64,000 nucleotides of DNA from Mesocentrotus franciscanus (Eukaryota > Echinodermata > Echinoidea > Camarodonta > Strongylocentrotidae): positions 51,487,271-51,551,270 of the forward strand of contig CP137666.1 in the NCBI GenBank assembly GCA_037976565.1. The letters are read 5' to 3'. The position numbers and the translations under genes were made by a program. The notes under the pieces were generated by a model. That model was not told the DNA's origin. It saw only the letters and a program-made list of their open reading frames with translations, and did not search any database. Of the stretch, positions 54,001 through 63,337 are shown in pieces (the stretch's first letter is position 1; every line of letters starts with the position of its first letter).

Positions 54001-55330
54001 TCGATATGTCAGATAAAATATCAATGCGAAATATTAGCCATCACAACATAAAAATGAAATTATTAGCAATTCATCTTTATTTTGTTCAAGGCTATGTTCC
54101 GCTGAGACTATACCTGGCTTCATCGGAGCATCACAAGACAAACATTTTTTTTAAAACTCCTCAAGCAGACAGATATTTCTGTCTACTAACTTGTTATATT
54201 TTTAACAAAAAATACATTAAAAACATGGCAAGTTATTTTTTGGCGTATCTTTAGAATACTCCACCAATAGGGCTTATATACGATGGGGTGACCATAATTT
54301 TGCGGAGATTTCAAAAAATATTAGGAATGTGATATTCAATCCACGATTTCTCACATTTTACACAAATCTATTTAGTTAAATTATTACCCAATGAACAGCA
54401 ACATTTAAGGCTACAAATTAGTGCAACTAGAAAATTTATCATCAAAGAGTTCCAGAGATATCGCAATCTCAAAATTCGATGTCAGATCGGAATGCACTGC
54501 AACTCACATAAAAGTCATACAACAACGAGACCTTAATTCAAGCACAGGAGTTTACAGCCGATTTATTTTAAAAAAGCAATCACCCGAATATTAATATTAA
54601 GGTCACGCAAAAACTATATAGACGTACACCTAGAATTAACTTGGGGATAAAGTGTTAGGGTTAGATTTACGGTTAGTGTTACCTAAGAGCTTCAGTCTTT
54701 AGATTTAGCTTAGCTTACAAAAGTCTGGCCATTTTGGGGGATAGGGTATTCTAAACTAAAGTTACTCCCGGCTCCCAATCCCATTTGTCAAATGTTTATA
54801 ATTTTATATCCATAATCTACCTCTTCTATATTCTCTGTTTCTTCTGTATTTTCTTCATGCTCATCGCCACTATTTACAGCATCGACTTCTTCATCTTGTT
54901 CGCTTTCCCTAGGGCTTGAGCCTCTTATTTCGGCCTGTGAGTTCGTCGAATTGTTTGGAGTCCATGACACTCCTGCGTGATCATACTCAAAATCGCTATA
55001 TTCGTGTTGAGGGGACGACCGGTGCCTCGCCCTTTTATTACTAGAATGTCCTCCATGTGAATTTTCTCTCCTTTCTTGAGAATCATAACTAGTCCTTGCA
55101 TCATGGTTACTCAGTCTATCATCTCTTTGGTTATTTGCATTCCAACGAGGTGGAGAATTACGAGATTTTGGCCGTGCTCCTCCCCTTGATTCTCCTGTAG
55201 AATGCGATACAGAGTGACCTAAATTATGTGCAAGATGGTGATGACTATTGTGTCCATGATGTTGATGATTTTCACCGCTTTCTGCGCCCCTTTTCTCCTG
55301 TTGAACCTTCTTCTTTGGTAAAATAGTCAT
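44904..55330 (-). CDS. OTUD5: OTU-domain deubiquitinase OTUD5 (DUBA)
   Basis: Cysteine protease of the OTU family that trims ubiquitin chains; in vertebrates it restrains TRAF3-dependent interferon signalling and acts in chromatin-linked development. Coding exons on the minus strand: 55330-54821, a possible micro-exon 53996-53967, 51694-51601, 50381-50317, 49924-49768, 49283-49135, 48313-48122, 47753-47306, 47162-47001 and 45022-44904. All join in frame, giving 641 codons with the micro-exon or 631 without (human 571). The OTU core shows [16 protein letters not shown] with catalytic Cys, and [14 protein letters not shown] with catalytic His. VNSGDEHEE around Ser154 matches the vertebrate NSEDEYE site, whose serine is phosphorylated to activate the enzyme. 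The tail ends in a ubiquitin-interacting motif, [15 protein letters not shown]. Confidence 0.96.
45023..47000 (-). other. Last OTUD5 intron, nothing recognised
   Basis: About 2 kb, AT-rich, with a tandem GAAATGAAGG.AGCTGTAG duplication at 46390-46425. No repeat family identified. Confidence 0.45.
47001..47162 (-). CDS. OTUD5: OTUD5 exon, disordered tail
   Basis: 162 nt, phase 1 on both sides, encoding [18 protein letters not shown] through [11 protein letters not shown]. Low complexity and Pro/Ser/Gly-rich. Conservation is low, but phases and borders (GAAAAAG acceptor, GTGAGT donor) link it to its neighbours. Confidence 0.82.
47306..47753 (-). CDS. OTUD5: OTUD5 exon, His/Ser-rich tail with polyglutamine
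   Basis: 448 nt, phase 0 in and phase 1 out. It opens with [14 protein letters not shown], matching the vertebrate TCSSA stretch, then becomes rich in SGH and KH motifs. It carries three near-repeats of GHLVxPHHxS and ends with eight glutamines in a CAG-rich tract. The antisense frames here are also open but are shadows of this exon. Confidence 0.9.
48122..48313 (-). CDS. OTUD5: OTUD5 exon, helical segment after the OTU domain
   Basis: 192 nt, phase 0 on both sides, 64 residues. It includes [20 protein letters not shown], almost identical to the vertebrate segment, and ends in a basic run KRAQKKA. Confidence 0.95.
48753..49001. mobile_element. hAT-type MITE, 249 bp, copy 2 (OTUD5 intron)
   Basis: Flanked by the 8-bp direct repeat TGACAAGT (48745-48752, 49002-49009). 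Ends AAGGCTGCGATGAGTACT and TTATGCACAGCCTTAG match the 9910-10476 copy, which is longer internally. A TTA microsatellite fills the centre. Confidence 0.9.
49135..49283 (-). CDS. OTUD5: OTUD5 exon with catalytic histidine
   Basis: 149 nt encoding [20 protein letters not shown], then [13 protein letters not shown] with the catalytic His, and [12 protein letters not shown], which closes the domain. The acceptor is TTCTAG and the donor GTAAGT, phase 0. Confidence 0.95.
49768..49924 (-). CDS. OTUD5: OTUD5 exon, OTU core
   Basis: 157 nt encoding [18 protein letters not shown], then the [17 protein letters not shown] block that is highly conserved in OTUD5 orthologues. Phase 0 in, phase 1 out. Confidence 0.95.
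50317..50381 (-). CDS. OTUD5: OTUD5 exon, OTU core
   Basis: 65 nt encoding [22 protein letters not shown] (split across the phase-1 junction), the helix that follows the catalytic Cys in the OTU fold. Donor GTAAGT, phase 0. Confidence 0.94.
51484..51512. repeat. CCAA microsatellite
   Basis: Seven CCAA/AACC units in an OTUD5 intron. Confidence 0.9.
51601..51694 (-). CDS. OTUD5: OTUD5 exon with catalytic cysteine
   Basis: 94 nt encoding [15 protein letters not shown] through DGACLFRSV. The Asp-Gly-Ala-Cys motif supplies the catalytic Asp and nucleophilic Cys of the OTU fold. The acceptor is TTGTAG and the donor GTATGC, phase 1. Confidence 0.95.
52183..52330 (+). mobile_element. tRNA-derived SINE fragment
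   Basis: TGGTCTAGCGGAATAAATCA (A-box region, from 52187) and GGTTCAGATCC (B box, 52232-52242), followed by CCTTTGGATGACATTTACA, a typical SINE body with CTTACCCAGG. Stems do not pair as a real tRNA. It lies in an OTUD5 intron. Confidence 0.7.
53967..53996 (-). CDS. OTUD5: Possible OTUD5 micro-exon (30 nt)
   Basis: Encodes [10 protein letters not shown], phase 0 on both sides, with a strong GTAAGA donor but a weak acceptor (CGAATAG with little pyrimidine tract). It would fit between the acidic N-terminus and IEERFARAL without changing the frame. Without it, exon 1 joins exon 3 equally well, so it may be alternative or spurious. Confidence 0.4.
54821..55330 (-). CDS. OTUD5: OTUD5 coding exon 1, disordered N-terminus
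   Basis: 170 codons from [10 protein letters not shown], phase 0 at the end before GTAGAT, a weak donor. The sequence is low complexity and His/Ser/Asn/Arg-rich, then acidic. The acidic part contains VNSGDEHEE, aligned with the vertebrate activating phosphosite (S followed by acidic residues, a CK2-type context). The start is supported by the in-frame upstream region being closed and by an A-rich context (GCAAAATGA). Confidence 0.9.
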
Positions 55331-55343
55331 TTTGCTAATCTTT

Positions 55344-55371
55344 CACCATATTATGGTTGCATAATATGGTG
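55344..55371 (-). promoter_or_regulatory. Perfect hairpin with two minimal uORFs next to the OTUD5 start
   Basis: A 12-bp perfect inverted repeat (CACCATATTATG and its complement) with a 4-nt loop, ending 13 nt before the OTUD5 start codon. Read on the minus strand it contains ATG-CAA-CCA-TAA, and a second ATG-GTG-AAA-GAT-TAG begins in the 3' arm. If it lies in the 5' leader, both features could reduce initiation at the main ATG. Transcript extent is not known from sequence. Confidence 0.5.
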
Positions 55372-55468
55372 TAGAATATGTGAAATTCTGCCTTCACAAT
55401 TCCCCTTTCCTGGCAGTTTCCTCTGTGTTGAACCAAAACATTAATAGTTTATGTTCTTACATTAACCT

Positions 55469-55510
55469 AAGATGGCGCCCTGTGATTCTCGGGAAATTCA
55501 TGACGTAAGC
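55469..55510. promoter_or_regulatory. Candidate OTUD5 promoter motifs
   Basis: About 140 bp upstream of the OTUD5 start are AAGATGGCGCC, close to the YY1 consensus AAGATGGCGGC, and TGACGTAA, an ATF/CREB half-palindrome variant. CpG frequency is locally raised between 55.46 and 55.57 kb. The promoter role is inference. Confidence 0.35.
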
Positions 55511-55674
55511 CTTGCTGCTAATAAAAAGTTCTCACGCAGTTGCAGTTCAAATCGGAGTCGCGATAGTCTACAACAATCATACCTTCTTTGTGGAGAGTTT
55601 CATATTATTTGCCAAGCACCATCCATGACTGGACAGAGTATAACTAATAAAAAACAAACTTGGTAATGTAGATA

Positions 55675-56585
55675 TTCAGAGAGTTTCTTCAGCAAAGTTT
55701 TGAGTGTCATTATTGATGATGACCTCTCTTGGTCTAATCATATTGGTGACATCTGCAACAAATTGTCTAAAAGTGCTTGGTATTATTATGTACACATTGA
55801 AATCTCTCCCTAAAAATATTCTCAAATGATATACTATGCAATTGTGTACCCTTACTTACGGTACATGATGCTATTATTGTCTGGGGCAATGCTGCTTTAA
55901 TTCATCAAGATAGATAGTTTAAATTACAAAAACATGCAATAAGTATTATTAATCATTCTTCTTTTCTTGCCCATAGGCCTTACCAATCCAATATTTTACT
56001 CATTAAAAATATAGAGATGTATATTTATTACAAGTAGGTGTTTTCATGTATTTATGTCATCACAATCTTCTTCCGGATTCCATTTCCAACTTGTTTATAT
56101 TAAACTTTAATATTCATAGTTATAGTACTAGAAATGTTCAAAATTTTCATTTGCCATTGATTCGTACAGTATGTACTGCTCAACCAAAAAACTGATTATT
56201 TTCCAAGGACCGTTTATGTGGAACACTTTTCTTCATTACATACAGAATTATGCTAGTGTGAATGTATTTAAACATTGATATAACAAATTTATTTTTGGTA
56301 AATTGCAATAATCATTTGATTTCTAGACATATTTTGTATGTATGTTTCTTGTTTTGATTTGTGTCTTTGTATAATGTTCAGTAACGAATATATTTCATAC
56401 TTTTTATTATCAAAAATTGGTCAACCTTTATAAGGTTTCCTTTCATGTTGCAGCCTATCGGGTATTCAGTTTGTTTTTATGTTTTTAATGTGTATTTTAT
56501 GTAATATATTTGATTGTTATATGTACTAATTTTTTTTTTTAAACTGCCAATGAAATATACAAAAATTGAATAAAAATTTTAAAAA
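55675..56585 (+). pseudogene. 5'-truncated non-LTR retrotransposon, RT C-terminal part
   Basis: The frame reads VLSVIIDDDLSWSNHIGDIC, then, with breaks, a tail of the CR1/jockey type (INHSSFLAHRPYQSNILL). It ends near an A/T-rich tail at 56560-56585. Many stops and frameshifts. It sits upstream of OTUD5 in divergent orientation. Confidence 0.7.
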
Positions 56586-56709
56586 ATACCCGCCTGATGC
56601 CATCGCACTAGCACACTGCATCTGAACTTGAGCAAGTAAGCAAGAAAATCAAATAGAGGGCAGTCGCCCCCTTGCCCTTGGTTGTATTTGTGTTGGTCCC
56701 TATACTATA

Positions 56710-57681
56710 CAGAGTGAGTCAGAAAAAATGTCCCACTTTTTAAAAGTTGTATTGTTTGAAGTATGAATATTTAATCACGGGTTTCATGATATGTCTTGAT
56801 AGAGTTATCCTCCAAGTACATTTAAGTACCATTTTCATTTGAATCTCTGCATGCATGACTGAACATCAGACAATCTTTACAAGACTGCCAGATCTCACTT
56901 GCGCCAAGTTACTGGGTGAGGAATAAAACCGTGCATTGAACAAAGACAGTCAGACAGACACACACACGCACAAACACACACACACACGCACACACAAACG
57001 CATTCACGCACACGCACACACACACACACACAACACACAGCACACGGTAAAAATTGTTTCATAATTTCCTCTTTTCTGATTAACCATTGATTTTTATCAA
57101 GATCGCTGAATGTTTAAGTGGCATTTCCCTGACAATCTTTCCCTTTAGTACACATTCACTACCACCATCATATCATCATCATCATCATTGTCATCATCTT
57201 AATCTTCATCATCATCATCATCATCATCATGAAGCTCAACACGCACAACATCCGCCAATACGCACCAAGAGGACAGCGGCCACTCAACTTTTCGTACGAG
57301 AAGAAGAATTCCCGACAAAAAGTAACAATTTGGGTGGGCCTTGTCGGGAATGGAACGCTCATTTGTGTGCGTGTGCCTGTTCGTGTGCGTATGTGTGTGT
57401 TTGTGCGTGTGCGTGTGTGTGCGTGCGTGCATGTGTGTGTGTTTTTGTCTGTCTGGCTGTCTTTGTTCAAAACACTATTTTATTCCTAACCCAGCCGATC
57501 TGGCAGTCTTGTAAATATTGTCTGATGTTCATTCATGCATGCAGAGATTCAAATGAAAATGGTACCTAAATGTACTTGGAGGATAACTCTATCAAGACAT
57601 ATCATGAAACCCGTGATTAAATATTCATACTTCAAACAATACAACTTTTAAAAAGTGGGACATTTTTTCTGACTCACTCTG
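56710..57681. mobile_element. Tc1/mariner-like foldback element with microsatellite-bearing arms
   Basis: Flanked by TA; ends CAGAGTGAGTCAGAAAAAA and its near-complement. Arms of over 300 bp match in inverted order through AATCACGGGTTTCATGATAT, CTCCAAGTACATTTA, AATCTCTGCATGCATGA and GAACAAAGACAG, and finally a CACACA/GTGTGT microsatellite in each arm. The loop (57050-57350) has an ATC microsatellite and no transposase. Confidence 0.85.
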
Positions 57682-58178
57682 TATAGGGTAATGGTGTAAC
57701 AAGTAATTTCAAAATCTGACATTTCTGTTGGAAAACGAATACATTTAGAAGAAAAATTATTCATGGAAGATAGGAACATTTATTTTAATGAAAATAGTAG
57801 AAAAATAGGCCTATATCACAATACCAGTCTAATATACTTCTTCTTAAAGATTAGAGTAAATTGTTGCAAAATCTCTCCTTTTCTTCTTTAAAAAAAATGA
57901 TGGGAGAAGAAGACGATAAGCACCCCATGCCCTCCCTCGAGACATTAGGCCTTATACAATATTATTTCACATTTCATTTTCCAAATACCATATTCTACAA
58001 AAATTTAAACCCAAAGCCGAGTTCGAGCTTTTGCTTTAAAACAAATGAAGTTTAATAGTTAATTACGAGTAGTAGAAAGTGGACCATTATGGGGAGAGAT
58101 CGACAGCAGGATCGACAGACGGTGTTCACACTTATGTTTAGTGACAAAAAAGATAATCGGACTGACTGCATGCAATTA

Positions 58179-58468
58179 CAGGGGCGGATCTAGGGGTTTA
58201 AAGGTTTAATCCCCCCTTGGACTGCCCCCAAAAAAAAAAGCAGTGACTGCTTTTTATGGTCTCCACTGTGTTAGTAGATGCCAGGAAAACATCACTTACC
58301 GGGATTCAAAATAGAACCCCCCCCCAAAAAAAATAAATAAATAAATAAATTAAAAAAAAAAAATATATACAAAATCGCCTCGCCGCTTTGCGGCTCGTGG
58401 ACGATGCTCCGCATTAATTGGGTCAACCCCTCCCCCGCCTCCTTAGCAAAAAGTTAGATCCGGCCCTG
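58179..58468. mobile_element. GGCGGATC-type MITE, 290 bp
   Basis: Ends CAGGGGCGGATCTA and the complement of CAGGGCCGGATCTA. The interior contains poly-C/poly-A junctions and AAATAAATAAAT. Located about 380 bp upstream of the unidentified gene's start codon. Confidence 0.7.
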
Positions 58469-58845
58469 AATCATATATGAAATATATATAATCAAGAGCA
58501 ACAATAGGCCTGCATCAACGAGTCATAGCGTTCTAACCGTGGTTTAGTCTGTGGTATCAGAACGCACGTTAGGTGCTGAAAGTGCCTCTGATGCCTCTGC
58601 ATCCTCTTTCGCTCAGCTCCAGAAGAGTTTTAGCTACTTCCTCTCTTCGCTGCTACCACGCAAGAGGCGTAACGTCGAACAAAAGATATACATTTTCCGC
58701 AGCAGCGAACAAATAAGCGGCAATTTGAACTGCCGATACTTTCGTCCATGGACCATGGATTCTGGCTTTTGAATATTTTCCTGTAAAAGAAATAGGATCG
58801 TGGGCTGATTTTGACCAACCTGTTTACAAGATTGACGCTACCAGA

Positions 58846-59231
58846 ATGAAGAAAAATCGTGGATCAACAGATAGTCTTAGGCGTAGAAGTGAACCAAATT
58901 TCAGTCCCCACAAAACGGGCGAGAAGTCCAGCGATAACGAGGAAAACGCCTCGCCAGTCTTGCGGAGATCACCCCGCCTAGCTGCCCGTCTGAAGTCGCC
59001 GCCGCATCTGACACCAGCGAGTAGTCCGGGTGGGGTAGCGATCGCGATCGCGAAATCTCCTCTTGTGGACCATAATATTTCGAAAGCTGGATCTAAAGTG
59101 ACGAGATCTTCGTCTATTGCTTCAAGAAGTTCTGTCAATGGAAGGAGGGAGAGTGATGTATTTGACACATCACTGAGTCCTATCAAAGTTTTATCACCAA
59201 CAAATGATTCAACAATTTCAAGCATGTCAAG
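58846..59231 (+). CDS. Unidentified gene, coding exon 1
   Basis: 386 nt, ending in phase 2 at AG before GTGAAT. GC- and CpG-rich against an AT-rich background, consistent with a conserved 5' exon. Ser, Arg and Pro dominate; no fold is predicted by eye. Confidence 0.72.
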
Positions 59232-62200
59232 GTGAATTCTGTGTTTTGCTTGTGCAATTGCAAGTTTTTGCAAGTTGTCTCATTCAGTCATTGTCTGACA
59301 TTTCATTTTGACAATAATACAAAATTGTTATTAAAACAAAATGATAGAAACTCACTGAAACATGTTACTTTGTTAGGTCTAGATTACACAAACATAGTCG
59401 ATTTTGTAGCAGGTAGACGCAGGGGTAGAATCTTTTTTTCTAAATATTTTTAAAAGTTTATTTTATTTTTAACTTTGAATTTGATATGCTTCATACTAGG
59501 TCTAGATCTAGTTCATTGCTTGCCGGTCGAACAAGTAACATAAGTCGATCCAATTTACTTTTAGATTCAAGTTGGATGACTTGGGTCTTCATACTCTTGT
59601 CTTTTTATTTCTTGAATGAATAATGAATGCATGACAATCAACAAGCAAGAAAATGAAGAATTATTCGCTGTTGCTGTTTCAATTAAGCTTATTTAAGGAA
59701 TGCATTTTAGATCGTAATCTATAGATCTAGAATCTAATAATAATTATATAGGCCTAGGCCCTAGGGTCTAGGTCTAGAAATAATACTAGTATCTAGATAA
59801 AGATCTATGTACATGGAAGTATGTAGGTGACCACTAGGTCTTCTCTGGTATATTTTTATTTGCTGGAATTTTGAAGCGTAAAAATACATGTATCTAATCT
59901 AAACATATAGATCTAGTGGTGAAATTTTAAAGCCCCACTGTACTACTTGTAGCTACTTGCTCCCTCTATATACTATAAACAATGCCTAAGTGGTGCCAGT
60001 TCGTCCTCTTTTTCTTATGTTAATTGAGAGCTGAGTTGATGAGATAAACACCTGTCAGTGACCACGCTAATCCCTCTAATCCTCCTGGCCAAACTAGTAC
60101 AGAGGGGCTTTAAAGGGCTTTTTTTATTGATGTTTATCAATCAGATCACATGATTGATAACATGTACAATGTATCCGTTTAGGGATCAACCTTTAAATTT
60201 TATCCCCAGTAGGGCCCTGCATCGTACAGATCCAGATCCAGTTTTAATGTCACCATCCAAGAGATGTGATTGGTTTCCAAAGTGTGTTGCAGTCTTCAGC
60301 CAGTATTTGCTATACATTTTTTTTTGGCACTTTTTCAAATTTTCAGGGGGGACGATCCCCCCCTAAAAAAAAAATTGAGGGGGGGACTTGTCCTCCCCTG
60401 ATCGCCGCCCCTGCTTGTATCAATCAGATATGATTATTTACATCAGGGAAGCAACCTTAAAGAGAAGGTTGAGTTCTGGGAAGAGGTGAAAAATGATTTG
60501 TGAGTGTTATCATTGTTACTATGCAAGTGTGGAAGAACATCAGATAAAAAATGTTCCCTGAAAAGCATGGATCTTTAAATGCCTTGATATTCTAAACGGG
60601 CATGTAACAGCATAAAAATCGGGACGGATTTTTTATGCCACATGTTTGTGTAGTCCCATATACATCTTTCTGTGTACAGTGCTTGTAACTTTGCCAAAAC
60701 TGGGCCAAATTTCTTATAATTTCTATGATTCCAGAACCTTGCAGTACACACCAATACTTATATGCTAGATGATCAACCTTTTCTGATCGATTCCACACCT
60801 ATTCTTTAACAATGCAATCGCATGACCAGAACTCAACTTTATCTTTAAACCTCACCATCCAAAAGACATGACTCAGTTTTGAACCTGGGTCCGATCATAA
60901 ACAGTTTGTAGGTGACAGAGAGCTGACCACATACATTTAATACCGCTACATCGACTCACATCTCCCTCAAAATAGGATAAAGGACTAGCTAGGAATCAAA
61001 CCCATACCATTGCAATACCCATCAGTTTGTAGGGGACAGAGCGCTGGCCATGGACATTACTGCTACATCGACTCACATCTCCCTTAAAATAGGATAAAGG
61101 ACTAGCGGGGAATCAAACTCATTACCATTGCAATGGGAAGCGATCGCTTATCCACAAGTCCGCTCTGCCTCAACTGCTTAACCAAAGACGTTTGAGGCGA
61201 AGCTAGTTGTGGTTTTCTGCCCAGTGTCCTAACCCTAATCCCTGGAATTATTCACCTCTGTAAAGGTATTGAAGGGAATTTAAAAAACTAGGAAAAAATA
61301 TAGGCAGACTCGGAAAGGCTGTATGTCACAGAAAACCATTATGGTTTACTGTGGCAGTTTTTTTAAATGCATATGATTCAACTTACATGTACAAGGTTAA
61401 ATGAAATAACCTTGTATCCCTGAAAAGCTTTAAGACATACTGTAAATGTACAATAGGTCTTATGTGTATTAGCACGGATTGGTCCAGGGTAGATCATACA
61501 CGAGGAAAAGAAATAATCATTTCCAATTTCAGTTTCAACTTGGAAACCCCAGATTTGTAACAGAGTAAGAGTTGAAGAGTCTCTGAACTAACCAATGTAA
61601 GTACCTAAATAAAAAACCTGCTTGAACTAGTGCAGCCACTGTTGCTTATTAGTTCTTATTGCTTGAGTCTTGATTGCGGAAAATGTTGGTTGCTTGCACA
61701 TGTAGTTTGAAGTCCTTTGGATGTCAGAGGGTAATGAGTTCCAGTCCTTGATGGTATGTGGAATATAAGAGTGTTTAAAACAATTGGTGTGGGTGGAGTA
61801 TTGAATGAAGGTGTTTCCTGAAATATGTCTGGTGGCTCGTGTAGCTGGACGCAGGTAGTCCGACACCGGTAGGACCAAGTGCCCCCCAAGGCCTTGTGCA
61901 ATATACAGACCCTCAAAACTTTCCTTCGAGTAGAAAGCAGGTCCCAGCCTAACCCCTCCATAAGTTTTGTAGCGCTGGTAGTTCATTGCATACCATTCTG
62001 GCTGTCCTTCTTTGTACCTTGCCAATTTCCTGGGTATGTTCTTTTGTATCATATGGGTCCCAGACACTAGAACTATATTCTACAATTGGACGGACTAGTG
62101 ACTTTTGTGTAAGCTATAGATTTAGTTTGTTTAGTACATGATATGAGGTTTCTACAAATGAATCCATTTACCTTATTTGCAGATGACGTTATGTTAGAAA

Positions 62201-63337
62201 TATGTGTATCCCACTTTAAATCATCGGAGATCTCTACACCAAGGTATAAGTGAGAGGGGGTTTCCTGTAATACTGTACCTCCTATAGTGTACTTGGTTAT
62301 TACAGGAGATCTAGAAGCAGCAAATTTAAGAACATGACATTTTTTGGGGTTTAGTTGCATTTGCCACTTATCCACCCATGCAGAAAGTCTGTCCAGGTCG
62401 TCCTGTAGTCTGGTAGCATCAAGTTGAGTTTCACTTTTAATGTCAGAGTATATAATACAGTCGTCAGCGTATAGTCGTACAGTCGAGGATAACTTGTCCG
62501 GTAGGTCGTTAACATAGATTAGAAAGAGTAAAGGTCCGAGCACTGTGCCTTGGGGAATGCCCAACATAATCCTAACCCACTGTGAATGTCCCCCCCCCCC
62601 AATACTACCCATTATACACACAGATACTGTATGCGTTGGAAGATCGTTGCGCACAGCTATTTTTTTTTTCCATCCCCACTTGCCATTCATGTAGTACACA
62701 AAAAAATAACCACTGTGGTTTACCGCAGCATATATGTGATTAGTTAGTGACTTGATCATTTGGTAACTAGAAATGTAATGCTGTTGATTTTTAATTCATC
62801 TAATCATAAAAAGTTTTATTTTATTTTATTTTCATCAAGCTTTGTCATGCAAGACACATCGATGGCATGCCCAGACACAACCTTTGTGGCAAAAGTAAGT
62901 TTTTTGTCATCTTCTTTTTCTTTTTTCATCCATCTTTACTTTTTTTCTGCCTCCATTATTGAATACCTTTTTTGTTTCATTATGATGGTGATGATGCTGT
63001 CCATGTTAATCTGGCTAAAAAGAAATGTGTATAAAGCAAACTTTAGAAAAGCTTTCATAGTTTCATACCTAGGCGCCAACTGAGACAGGAATGATCCTGG
63101 CAGGGAACAACTATTGTTACAACATTTGGGTCGAGATTACATTATTTTCGTATGTATTCTTTGGGTTGAAATAGTTTTGGATTATTATGCACTACATGTA
63201 CACTTAGATTTTTTATGTTTCAAAATGTAGAATTTTGTTTGTATGGTTTATTATTTCAGTCAAAACGGAAGAAAAGAAAACACACATACTCAGATGATGA
63301 AGAGGAACTCTCATTCTTTGAGTCATTCAGAAAAAAG
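58846..63337 (+). CDS. Unidentified basic nuclear-type protein, 5' exons only
   Basis: I do not recognise this protein. Three exons are in phase: 58846-59231, 62840-62894 and 63260-63337, with donors GTGAAT, GTAAGT and GTAAGT; the gene runs off the right edge. Exon 1 opens MKKNRGSTDSLRRRSEPNF and contains LRRSPRLAARLKSPP and several SP sites (SPIKVLSPTND), like proline-directed phosphosites. Exon 3 holds a basic run SKRKKRKHTYSDDEEEL, a likely nuclear localisation signal followed by an acidic patch, then FFESFRKK. The composition is typical of chromatin or mitotic proteins; RRSPR motifs occur in sororin, for example, but the resemblance is too short to assign it. The frame upstream of the ATG has no other methionine before a stop. 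Confidence 0.7.
59236..60455 (+). other. Intron of the unidentified gene, unassigned
   Basis: TAGATCTAG-type short palindromes cluster at 59490-59900. A GGGGGGGAC/TCCCCC segment at 60340-60410 resembles the GGCGGATC-type ends. Confidence 0.4.
60461..60844. mobile_element. TTAA-flanked MITE family, copy 3 (384 bp)
   Basis: TTAA at 60457-60460 and 60845-60848; same ends and interior as copies 1 and 2. In an intron of the unidentified plus-strand gene. Confidence 0.9.
60900..61120. repeat. Local direct duplication
   Basis: AACAGTTTGTAGGTGACAGAG and CATCGACTCACATCTCCCT occur twice about 120 bp apart, with AATAGGATAAAGGACTAGC in each copy. Confidence 0.7.
61627..62590 (-). pseudogene. 5'-truncated non-LTR retrotransposon, reverse transcriptase fragment
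   Basis: The minus-strand frame begins within the RT at GIPQGTVLGPLLFLIYVNDL, with intact YADD, then LDRLSAWVDKWQMQLNPKKC and YLGVEISDDLKWDTHI. It continues after a frameshift near 62140 to 62070 with RRTARMVCNE-type tail sequence and ends around 61627. Jockey/CR1/I-group-like, different from the 14.6-19.7 kb element. The 5' truncation lies at a poly-C run (62588-62600). Confidence 0.85.
62840..62894 (+). CDS. Unidentified gene, coding exon 2
   Basis: 55 nt after a TTTTCATCAAG acceptor, encoding SFVMQDTSMACPDTTFVAK. It restores phase 0 from the phase-2 end of exon 1 and is followed by a perfect GTAAGT. Confidence 0.6.
63260..63337 (+). CDS. Unidentified gene, coding exon 3
   Basis: 78 nt after ATTTCAG, phase 0 on both sides, followed by GTAAGT. 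Encodes the KRKKRK basic cluster and an acidic stretch. The next exon lies beyond the window. Confidence 0.68.

Noticed and set aside
57087..57569. 160-codon frame with His and Cys/Val repeats
   Set aside because: Made by translating ATC and GTGTGT microsatellites of the foldback element; not a protein gene.
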